From contig JALHNW010000034.1 of assembly GCA_022843345.1 (NCBI GenBank), forward strand, positions 1 through 10,761: DNA of 10,761 nt, in the 5' to 3' direction. The notes below the pieces were generated by a model that was not told where the DNA came from, made no database searches, and saw only the letters and a program-made list of their open reading frames with translations. A program made the position numbers and the translations under genes. Source of the DNA: Rubritepida sp. Its GTDB lineage: Bacteria; Pseudomonadota; Alphaproteobacteria; Acetobacterales; Acetobacteraceae. This document shows positions 1 to 9,400 of the stretch, one piece after another (positions within the stretch are counted from its first letter, which is position 1; each line of letters starts with the position of its first letter).

Positions 1-383
1 AGCGCCGCCGGCCAGGCCTCCACCGGCAGGTTCAGCAGCGCGGCGGCCACCGGCGTGGCGGCGACCAGCGGCACCCCCGTGGTCAGCCAATGCGCCAGCG
101 CCTTGGCGGCCGCCACCTGCGCGGGGTGCAGGCCGGACAGCAGCAGCTGGTCCAGCGTGCCGTCCTCGGCATCCGCGCCGAACAGGCGGTCCAGCGGCAG
201 CAGCGCCGCCAGCAGGGCCGAGGCCAGCAGCGCGCCCGGCGCCAGCCGCGCCAGCAATTCCGGCGACGGCCCGACGCCGAAGGGGAACAGCGCCGCCACC
301 AGCACGAAGAACAGCACGGCGGACAGCGTATCCGCCGGGTGGCGCAGCGCCAGCCGCAATTCGCGCCTTAGCAGGGCGATCAC
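1..383 (-). CDS. ccmB: Heme exporter protein CcmB, N-terminal part (cut by window edge)
   Basis: CcmB is the membrane subunit of the CcmAB(CD) ABC transporter in system I cytochrome c maturation, which acts at the inner membrane to release heme-loaded CcmE for holocytochrome assembly. I read the reverse strand directly: a GTG start at 383 opens a frame of 127 codons that leaves the window without a stop; the family is usually about 220 residues. The hallmark DRLFGADAEDGTLDQLLLS segment lies at residues 65-83, between hydrophobic stretches at roughly 20-37 and 47-64. The GTG overlaps the ccmA TGA stop (GTGA), so the two genes are probably translationally coupled. Third positions are almost all G or C, as in neighbouring genes. 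Family assignment is confident; the C-terminal half is unseen. Confidence 0.9.
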   Translation of the reverse strand, partial: MIALLRRELRLALRHPADTLSAVLFFVLVAALFPFGVGPSPELLARLAPGALLASALLAALLPLDRLFGADAEDGTLDQLLLSGLHPAQVAAAKALAHWLTTGVPLVAATPVAAALLNLPVEAWPAA

Positions 384-982
384 AGCCGCAACTCCCGCGC
401 ATCGGGCAGGGGCAGCGGGAGGTGGGTGGCGGCGACCACCATGCCGCCGCGTGCCCGATGCGCCGCCAGCAAGGGCCCCAGCCGTTCGACCGACGCGGCG
501 TCCAGCCCCACCGTCGGCTCGTCCAGCAGCCAGAGTTCCGCCGGCGCCAGCGCCAGCCGGGCCAGCGCCAGCCGCCGCTTCTGGCCCGACGACAGCACCC
601 GCGCCGGCAGGTCGGCCAGGGGCGCCAGGTCCAGCGCGGCCAGCGCCGCCATTGGGTCGCCGCCATGCAGGCGCGCGAAGAATGCCAGGTTGTCGCGGGC
701 GGACAGGCTGGGCTTCAGCGCGTCCTGGTGGCCGAGGTAGCGCAGGCGGCGGGCATGCCCCGGCAGGTCGGCCATGGCATCGGCGCCGTGCCACAGCAGG
801 CGCCCCTCGGCGAGGGGCACCAGCCCGGCCAGGAGGCGCAACAGGGAAGACTTGCCGGCGCCGTTCGCCCCGGTCAGCAGCAGCGCCTCGCCGGGGGCCA
901 ACGTGAAGGACAGCCCGGCAAAGACCAAGCGCTCCGCTCGCCAACAGGCCAATTGTTGCGCTTCCAGCAGGCTTGCCTCCAT
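380..982 (-). CDS. ccmA: Heme exporter ATP-binding protein CcmA
   Basis: CcmA is the cytoplasmic ATPase of the CcmABCD complex for cytochrome c maturation; ATP hydrolysis is known to drive release of holo-CcmE. The 200-residue product has the full ABC set: Walker A GANGAGKSS (38-46), Q-loop Gln86, signature LSSGQ (130-134), Walker B LWLLDEP (150-156) and switch His187 in ATH. The length is typical of CcmA, one of the shortest stand-alone ABC ATPases. I chose ATG 982 because the reading MEASLLEAQQLACWR matches the family's N-terminus; the frame is open to a TTG at 1021, but that adds 13 residues without family character. It is followed by ccmB with a 4-base GTGA overlap and lies divergent from acnA, an arrangement familiar from Alphaproteobacteria. 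Confidence 0.95.
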   Translation of the reverse strand: MEASLLEAQQLACWRAERLVFAGLSFTLAPGEALLLTGANGAGKSSLLRLLAGLVPLAEGRLLWHGADAMADLPGHARRLRYLGHQDALKPSLSARDNLAFFARLHGGDPMAALAALDLAPLADLPARVLSSGQKRRLALARLALAPAELWLLDEPTVGLDAASVERLGPLLAAHRARGGMVVAATHLPLPLPDARELRL

Positions 983-1025
983 GGACCCTGAGGCTAGGCC
1001 ATGCTTAAAGGCGCGGCGCAAGAGT

Positions 1026-1030
1026 GGGGA
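1026..1030 (+). promoter_or_regulatory. Probable ribosome binding site deciding the acnA start
   Basis: GGGGA lies 8 bases before ATG 1039. It overlaps the alternative GTG at 1024, which has no usable Shine-Dalgarno sequence at the right distance, and is 14 bases from ATG 1045. This favours 1039 as the start of acnA. Confidence 0.5.
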
Positions 1031-1038
1031 CCACGCAG

Positions 1039-3735
<2,697 letters not shown>

Positions 3736-3755
3736 GCCAGGGCGCACCCCGAACC

Positions 3756-3787
3756 AGGGCGCGGCCTTCGCGGGCCGCGCCCTTTTT
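3756..3787 (+). terminator. Rho-independent terminator of acnA
   Basis: A perfect 11-bp stem (AGGGCGCGGCC at 3756-3766 with GGCCGCGCCCT at 3773-3783) closes a 6-base loop, TTCGCG. A run of five T begins at 3783. It starts 21 bases after the acnA stop and points in the acnA direction. Confidence 0.93.
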
Positions 3788-3808
3788 CATGCCTGGGCGC
3801 CGCCCACG

Positions 3809-3831
3809 AAAAAGGGGCCCGGAGGCCCCTT
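3809..3831 (-). terminator. Rho-independent terminator of the rpsF-rpsR-DUF2232-rplI operon
   Basis: An 8-bp perfect stem (AAGGGGCC at 3812-3819, GGCCCCTT at 3824-3831) has a 4-base loop. Read on the minus strand it ends in five T, two of them in the stem, so it suits transcripts arriving from rplI. It sits about 160 bases beyond the rplI stop, giving that operon an unusually long 3' untranslated tail. On the plus strand only two T follow the stem, so it would be a weak backup for acnA. Confidence 0.75.
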
Positions 3832-3873
3832 CATCAGTCCGGCGAACCCGCCCCGCCAAGGCCGCTCCGATGC

Positions 3874-3899
3874 CCTGCCGTGGCTTCCGCCACGGCAGG
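3874..3899. repeat. Perfect 10-bp inverted repeat, intergenic hairpin
   Basis: CCTGCCGTGG at 3874-3883 and CCACGGCAGG at 3890-3899 are exact reverse complements around a CTTCCG loop. No T run follows on either strand, so it is not an ordinary intrinsic terminator. It lies in the gap between convergent acnA and rplI, within the predicted 3' tail of the rplI operon. It could be an mRNA 3'-end stabilising stem or a REP-like palindrome; one copy in this window cannot settle which. Confidence 0.7.
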
Positions 3900-3935
3900 A
3901 TGAGCAACGCCCGCAAGGCCAGGCCCAAACGGGGT

Positions 3936-3988
3936 CCCCGCCGCGGTTTTCACGCGCCGCGCAGCGACGCGGGAAAACTGCGGTGGGG
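3936..3988. repeat. 21-bp imperfect inverted repeat directly after the rplI stop
   Basis: Arms at 3936-3956 and 3968-3988 pair over 21 positions around an 11-base loop. As plus-strand RNA there are 18 Watson-Crick pairs, two G-U wobbles and one A/G mismatch. As minus-strand RNA the two wobbles become A/C mismatches. The arms contain GTTTTC and GAAAAC, and the element ends one base before the last base of the rplI stop codon. There is no T run on either side. Its function is unknown. Confidence 0.6.
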
Positions 3989-3989
3989 G

Positions 3990-4541
3990 TCAGTCGCGGG
4001 TGGCGGCGCCCAGCTCGGCGGTCAGCTCGTCCTCCAGCGTGATCTCCTCCTCGCGGGCGATCTCCTCGCCGCGGGCCTGCTTCTCGGCCTCCTCGGCGGA
4101 GCGGGCGACGTTCACGATCACCGGCAGCAGCACCTCGGGGTGCAGCTCGACGCGCACCGTGGTGAGGCCCAGGTTCTTGATCGGCTGCTCCAGCATCACC
4201 TGCTGGCGACCGACGTTCAGCCCGGCCGCCTTGCAGCCATCGGCGATGTCGCGCACCGAGACGGAGCCGTACAGGTTGCCGCCCTCGCCGGCGGAGCGGA
4301 TGAGGACGACCGACAGCCCCTCCATGCGCTCGGCCACGCGCTCGGCCTCCTCGCGCCGCTTGAGGTTCTGCGCCTCGAGCTGCACGCGGTCGGTCTCGAA
4401 CTTGGCGATGTTGCCCTTGGTGGCGCGGATCGCCTTGCCCTGGGGCAGGAGGAAGTTGCGCGCGTAGCCGGGCTTCACCTTCACCAGCTCGCCCATCTGG
4501 CCGAGCTTCTCGACACGCTGCATCAGGATCAGGTCAATCAT
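3990..4541 (-). CDS. rplI: 50S ribosomal protein bL9
   Basis: bL9 binds 23S rRNA near the base of the L1 stalk and helps maintain reading frame. The 183-residue product has the N-terminal L9 signature, with [20 protein letters not shown] at residues 17-36 and [10 protein letters not shown] before it, then a charged connecting helix rich in Lys/Arg/Glu and the C-terminal RNA-binding domain. It is longer than the roughly 149 residues of E. coli L9 because of a Glu-rich tail ([20 protein letters not shown] near 149-168), a length seen in alphaproteobacterial L9. The start at ATG 4541 gives [13 protein letters not shown]; the second Met, at residue 7, would remove the first beta strand. It is the last gene of the operon, 14 bases after the DUF2232 stop. 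A structured 3' region follows. Confidence 0.96.
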   Translation of the reverse strand: MIDLILMQRVEKLGQMGELVKVKPGYARNFLLPQGKAIRATKGNIAKFETDRVQLEAQNLKRREEAERVAERMEGLSVVLIRSAGEGGNLYGSVSVRDIADGCKAAGLNVGRQQVMLEQPIKNLGLTTVRVELHPEVLLPVIVNVARSAEEAEKQARGEEIAREEEITLEDELTAELGAATRD

Positions 4542-4555
4542 CGTTCAATCTCGCA

Positions 4556-5446
4556 TCAGGTTGTGGGCGGCGCCGCGCGCCGCCGGATCTGTTCGTAGAG
4601 GCCCAGGCCGACCATCAGCGGGGCCATGACTTGCAGGAAGACCAGCATCAGCACCCAGAACCCGGCCAGGATGGCGACCCGGCCGCGCATCCGCGCGTGG
4701 ACGGCGAGCACGCCGGCCAGGAACAGCGGCACCAGCAGGATCAGCAGCGCCGAGAGCGCCACGGCGCCCCCCACGGCCAGCCAGGCGCCCAGCGCCAGGG
4801 CCGGCAGCGGCAGGTACCAGCCGGGCAGGCGGATCTCCTCCGCCCGCGGCAGCTCCCAACCATCCATCCCCCAGCGGCGCAGCAGCGCCTGGGCGAGGAG
4901 GCCGTTGCCGACCATCACCAGCGCCAGCCAGAAGCCGGCCGCGGCCGCCTTCACCTGCGCCACCTGGGCCGCCATGCCTTCCGGCAGGTCGAGCCCCATG
5001 CGGGCGACACCCATCGCCACCGCCTGCCGCATCTCCTCCTCCAGGTCGGGGACCAGGATGGCGAGCAGCAGCAGCAGGGCGAGCGGCCAGAGCCCCAGCA
5101 CCGCCAGCGGCACCGACAGCTCCAGCCGCCGCGTCGCGCCCTGGGTGGCGAACCACACTAGGATGGCGGCCGGCAGGCCGAAGGCCGCGACGTGGATGGC
5201 GAAGCCCAGCAGCGGGCTGAGCAGCAGCAGGCACAGCGCCGCGAAGGCCGCCGCATAGGCCACGGCCCGCGCCCCGAAGCCCAGCCCCGCCAGCATCAGC
5301 GGCAGAGGCGTGGCCCAGAGCAGCACCCCGCCCAGCGGCAGCCCGCGCATACCCCAGAGCATGCACAGGGCCGAGCACGCGCCGGCGGCGGCTGCCGCCA
5401 GCGACGCGGGGCTGCCGAACAGCCCGCCCTGTGCCTGCCCGCTCAT
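4556..5446 (-). CDS. DUF2232 family polytopic membrane protein
   Basis: This 296-residue protein of unknown function is dominated by Leu/Ala/Val and has roughly eight hydrophobic segments, near residues 14-31, 36-56, 60-79, 80-99, 112-133, 168-190, 210-256 (probably two) and 262-285. A short charged stretch, PDLEEEMRQ, lies around 133-141. It belongs by position and profile to the YybS-like DUF2232 proteins, known to sit between rpsR and rplI in many Alphaproteobacteria. I assign the family mostly from this context and the hydrophobic pattern, not from a catalytic motif. ATG 5446 is 19 bases after the rpsR stop; the nearest purine-rich site (GGGGA) is about 12 bases upstream, which suggests weak initiation and less product than its ribosomal neighbours. 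Confidence 0.85.
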   Translation of the reverse strand: MSGQAQGGLFGSPASLAAAAAGACSALCMLWGMRGLPLGGVLLWATPLPLMLAGLGFGARAVAYAAAFAALCLLLLSPLLGFAIHVAAFGLPAAILVWFATQGATRRLELSVPLAVLGLWPLALLLLLAILVPDLEEEMRQAVAMGVARMGLDLPEGMAAQVAQVKAAAAGFWLALVMVGNGLLAQALLRRWGMDGWELPRAEEIRLPGWYLPLPALALGAWLAVGGAVALSALLILLVPLFLAGVLAVHARMRGRVAILAGFWVLMLVFLQVMAPLMVGLGLYEQIRRRAAPPTT

Positions 5447-5465
5447 GGGTGCGGCCCGTCCCCTG

Positions 5466-5744
5466 TCAGTCGTTGATCACGTAGGGCAGCAGGGCCAGGA
5501 AGCGGGCGCGCTTGATGGCCTGGGCCAGCTCGCGCTGCTTCTTGCCGCTGACCGCGGTGATGCGGGCGGGGACGATCTTGCCGCGCTCGCTCAGGAAGCG
5601 GCTCAGCAGGCGCACGTCCTTGTAGTCGATCTTCGGCGCGTTCGCCCCGGAGAACGGGCAGGACTTCTTGCGCCGGTAGAAGGGGCGGCGGGCGCCAACG
5701 GCCGTGCGGCGGTTGGCGATGTTCGGCTCGGCGGTCTCGCTCAT
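5466..5744 (-). CDS. rpsR: 30S ribosomal protein bS18
   Basis: bS18 forms a heterodimer with bS6 on the central domain (platform) of 16S rRNA. The 92-residue product shows the conserved core: [15 protein letters not shown] near residues 19-33, [20 protein letters not shown] near 38-57 and the basic [20 protein letters not shown] near 68-87. The N-terminal arm is longer than in the 75-residue E. coli protein. Only one cysteine (in SCPF) is present, so it lacks a zinc-binding cysteine set. ATG 5744 lies 4 bases after the rpsF stop, with a GAGG ribosome binding site inside the end of rpsF, so the two partner proteins are tightly co-translated. Confidence 0.97.
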   Translation of the reverse strand: MSETAEPNIANRRTAVGARRPFYRRKKSCPFSGANAPKIDYKDVRLLSRFLSERGKIVPARITAVSGKKQRELAQAIKRARFLALLPYVIND

Positions 5745-5748
5745 GGTC

Positions 5749-6216
5749 TCAGACCTCGTCGTTCAGGTTCATGTCCATCTCGTCCCGCGGGCGGGCGCGG
5801 AACTCCTCGCGGTCATCCCGCCCGCCGCCGGTGCGGCCGGAGGAGAAGCGGCCGGCGGGTTTGGGCCCGCGGAAGCCGCGCTCGCGGTCGTCGCCGCGCT
5901 TGGCGAGGATGGCGGAAGGCTCGTCGGAGATGGATTCGATGCGCACGGTCATCTCGCGCAGCACGTCCTCGTTCAGGCCCAGCTGGCGCTCGACCTCGTG
6001 GATCGCGGGCGCGGGCGCCTCGATGCCCAGCAGCATGTAGTGGCCCTTGCGGTTCTTCTTGACCTTGTAGGCCAAGCCCCGCAGGCCCCAGTACTCGCGC
6101 TTCTTCACCTCGCCGCCACCCTCGGTGACGACGGTCGCCATCGCGTCGGCGATGGCCTCGACCTGCTGCTGGGTGACGTCGTTGCGCGCGATGAACACGC
6201 ATTCATAAAGCGGCAT
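5749..6216 (-). CDS. rpsF: 30S ribosomal protein bS6
   Basis: bS6 binds 16S rRNA together with bS18. The 155-residue product begins [15 protein letters not shown], the expected first beta strand, followed by the core up to about residue 93 ([19 protein letters not shown] at 42-60 is diagnostic). Residues 94-155 form a low-complexity Arg/Gly/Asp tail ending MDMNLNDEV; similar charged tails occur in alphaproteobacterial S6. The frame stays open upstream to 6594, but only ATG 6216 has a good ribosome binding site and the family N-terminus. It is the first gene of the operon, with about 250 bases of divergent intergenic DNA upstream. A leader stem-loop suggests possible autoregulation by S6:S18. 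Confidence 0.96.
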   Translation of the reverse strand: MPLYECVFIARNDVTQQQVEAIADAMATVVTEGGGEVKKREYWGLRGLAYKVKKNRKGHYMLLGIEAPAPAIHEVERQLGLNEDVLREMTVRIESISDEPSAILAKRGDDRERGFRGPKPAGRFSSGRTGGGRDDREEFRARPRDEMDMNLNDEV

Positions 6217-6220
6217 GTGA

Positions 6221-6226
6221 TCTCCC
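6221..6226 (-). promoter_or_regulatory. Ribosome binding site of rpsF
   Basis: On the minus strand GGGAGA stands 4 bases before ATG 6216. It is the best Shine-Dalgarno match near this frame and rules out the longer upstream start codons. Confidence 0.75.
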
Positions 6227-6287
6227 TGTGGATGCTCAGCCCCGGCGGCGGTCAGGATGACGGCGCGCGAACGGGCATAGCCGCGGG

Positions 6288-6326
6288 CGTGCCACGCCGA
6301 CGGCAGGGTCCGCGGCGTAAAGCACG
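6288..6326 (-). promoter_or_regulatory. Stem-loop in the rpsF leader, candidate S6:S18 autoregulatory element
   Basis: In the minus-strand leader, 72-110 bases before the rpsF start, CGTGC pairs with GCACG (5 bp). Above it an asymmetric internal loop (UUU against G) leads to a 6-bp stem, ACGCCG with CGGCGT. The 13-base loop reads CGGACCCTGCCGT and contains CCG. A competing pairing of GCCGCGG with CCGCGGC (6280-6286 with 6310-6316) overlaps it. S6:S18 complexes are known to bind CCG-containing leader hairpins in several bacteria; that this is one of them is inference. A TTGACG hexamer on the minus strand at 6390-6385 could be a -35 box for this transcript, but I see no good -10. Confidence 0.4.
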
Positions 6327-6455
6327 GCCGGGGGCGGGAGTCCATGGCCCATTTCGCGCCGGCTTCTCGTCCATCTTTACGATCCGTCAATATTTCGCTT
6401 CCTCCCCCTTGGCATTTCTGGGAACCTTTCGTCGGGGTGCGCGGCTGCAAAAGGC

Positions 6456-6459
6456 GGAG
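6456..6459 (+). promoter_or_regulatory. Ribosome binding site of the RTX gene
   Basis: GGAG lies 7 bases before ATG 6467. No comparable site precedes the in-frame ATG at 6344, which would add 41 residues without RTX character. The start at 6467 begins directly with a GTAGNDVL repeat-like motif, as is common in such proteins. Confidence 0.7.
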
Positions 6460-6466
6460 CGAAGGC

Positions 6467-9400
6467 ATGGCAATATTCAACGGCACGGCGGGCAACGACG
6501 TCCTGACGCCGGCCACCCCTGGCGGGCCGACCGCCGGCGCGGTGGACACCTTCCTCGGCTCCGGCGGCAATGACACGCTCGATGGCGGCGGCACCGCCTT
6601 GCAGGACGTTCTGGACTACCGCGGCCTCGCCGGCACCACCGTGGGGGTGCAGGTGCTGGCCCCCCTGGCTGGTTCCGGCACCGCCTACCGCCTGGCCGTC
6701 ACCAAGTCCGGCGCGGCCCCAGGGGTGGATTCCGTCACCAACGTCGTGCGGATCTTCGGCACGGCGGGCGCCGACAGCTTCACCGCCCTTTCGACCCTCC
6801 AGGCCGGCACCGTGCTTCGCTTCAGCGGCGGGCTGGGCAACGATGCCTTCGCCTTCGGCCTCAACGGCTGGTACATGGTGGATTACGGCGACGCGACCGG
6901 CGCCGTGACCGTGACCCTCGCCACCGGCGCCGGGGGCACCGCCACCGGTGCGGGCGTGGGGACCGACACGCTGGATTTCGTGAACCGCGTGCGCGGCGGC
7001 AACTTCAGCGACGTCATCATCGGCACGTCCAACAACGAGTTCTTCGCGGCCAGCGGCGGGGCCGACACCTTCTCCGGCGGGGCCGGGCGGGACCAGCTCG
7101 ACCTCGGCTTCTTCGGCGGCAACTGGGCCGTCGCCATCACCGGCATCACGGTTGAGGGCTGGTCGGGCACCGCCACCAAGGCCGGGGGCGCGACGGACCT
7201 CTTCACGGGGATCGAGACCCTCGCCGGCGCCCTGGGCACGCCGGCGGATGAGAGCTTCACCAGCACGGTGGCCTCCTCCCTCGGCCAGCCGCGGCTTGTG
7301 CTGCGCGGCAATGGCGGCAATGACAGCTACAGCCTGAACGGCAACGCCAACATCACCGTCTCCTACGCCGCGCTGTCCGGCGGCTACGTCATCAACCTCG
7401 GGGCGGGCACCGCCACGGGCCCGGGCAAGGCCGACACGCTGCTGGGCGTGCGCTCCGTCGCCACCTCGACGGGGACGGATTTCGTCACCGGCACCACGGT
7501 GAACGACATCTTCTTCGGCGGCCGCGGCGGCAACGACGTCTTCGCCGGCGGCGGCGGGGGCGTGGACGAGCTGCGCTACGACCTGCCGGGCGGCGACAGC
7601 CCGGGCAACCTTTCCATCACCCGCACCGCGAACGGCCAGGGCACGGTGGCCAAGTCCTCGGGCGGGACCGACAGCTTCTCCGGCATCCTCGGCATCATCG
7701 CCGGCGGTGCGGGCAATGACGTGTTCATCCTGTCGGGCGGCTCCTTCGGCCCCGTGGATGGCGCGGGCGGGCGCAACACGCTGAGCTACGCGGGGGCGGC
7801 CGGGCCGGTCACCGTCACCTTCGGCGCCACCGCCTATTCCGGCAGCGTGGCGAAGGCCGGTGGCGCCGACACCTTCTCCAACATCGCCAACATCATCGGC
7901 ACCGCGGCGGGCGACACGCTGCTCGGCAGCACGGACCCCGGGCAGAACCTGCCCTTCGTCATCAACCTGCGCGGCGGCGGCGGGAACGACACGATTGACG
8001 GCAAGGGCTCCCTGCTCAACCGCGCCGACTATTCCGACGCCACCTCCGGCGTCACCGCAAACCTCACCCTCGGCACGGCCACGGGCGGCGGGGTGGGCAC
8101 CGACACGCTGGTGGACCTGCGCCGCCTCATCGGCTCCAGCCATGCCGACACGATCACCGGCAGCTCCGCGAACGACCGCTTTGAGGCGTCGGGCGGCAAC
8201 GACACCTATTTCGGCGACGGGCTGGGCGCCAACCTCGACTACTCCTCCCTCAGCCTCACGGGCATCACCGTCACCGCGCTCGCGCCCGATGCCGGGCTGT
8301 TCGGTTACGCGAACGCGATGGTGGCGAAGCCCGGCGCGCTGGGCACCGACGCGCTGAACGCGCTGAACGGCATCTGGGGCACCACGGGCGACGACACCTA
8401 CACCGGCTTCGACGCCGCGGTGCTGTATTCCTGGAACACCCTCACCATGCGCGGCGGCGCGGGCGATGACAGCTACGAGGGCTTCGGCAGCACCCTCAAC
8501 CGCGTGGACTACAGCGGCCTGAACGCGGCCGTGGTGGTGGACCTCCTCCTCGGCACCGCGGACAAGGGCGCGAACGGCACCGACACGCTGTCGGACATCC
8601 GCAGCATCCGCGGCACCAGCTTCGACGACACGCTCCTCGGCTCGGACGCGAATGACGTCTTCACCATCGGCCCGGCCGGCACGCATGTCCTGGACGGGCG
8701 GGGCGGAACCGACGCCTACTTCTACACGGGCGCCAACGCCATCGTCGCCGACCTCGGCCTGGGCTTCGTGAACAAGGGCGGCGGGGTGATCGACAGCCTC
8801 ACCTCCATCGAGAACATCGTCGGCGGCGCCGGGAGCGACACGCTGATCGGCACCGCCGGGGACAACGTCCTCACCGGCGAGGCGGGCAGCAACACACTGG
8901 TCGGCGGGCTGGGCGAGGACTGGGCGAGCTTCCGCAGCTTCTTCGGCACGACGCCCACGGCCGGCGGCTCCATCGACCTGCGCACCGGCACCGCGCTGAA
9001 CCCCTATGGCGGCACGGACACACTGTTCACCATCGAGCACGCCTCCGGCGGCCAGTTCGACGACGTGCTCACCGGCCTGGTGCGCGCCGACGGGCTGCGC
9101 TCCTTCCTGCGCGGCGGCGGCGGCAACGACACGCTGCGCGCGCTCGACGCGGGCGGCGGCGTGCGGACCGACACCACCATCACCGCCGACTACCTCGACG
9201 CGGTCAGCCGTGTGGTGGTGGACCTCGCCGCGGGGCTGGCCACCGATGACGGCTTCTTCGGCGGGCAGGACACGCTGGTAGGCATCCGCTCCGTGCGCGG
9301 CTCCCGCTTCGACGACGTGCTCGGCGGCTCGGCCGGGAATGACGCGCTCGACGGCGGCGAGGGCGCCGACACCCTGTCCGGCGGCGACGGCGCGGATACC

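Noticed and set aside
55..991. Plus-strand frames across the ccmB/ccmA region
   Set aside because: The minus strand encodes intact CcmB and CcmA motifs; the plus-strand products are Arg/Ser/Gln-rich shadows.
6421..6450. GGAAC as a possible EcfG-type general-stress promoter -35 for the RTX gene
   Set aside because: No CGTT-like -10 at the required spacing.
6344..6466. N-terminal extension of the RTX protein from ATG 6344
   Set aside because: No Shine-Dalgarno sequence; the extra 41 residues are basic, contain a cysteine and look unlike the rest. ATG 6467 has GGAG at good spacing.
6217..6594. N-terminal extension of rpsF to 6594
   Set aside because: It would overlap the RTX gene, lacks the family N-terminus and has no ribosome binding site comparable to the one before 6216.
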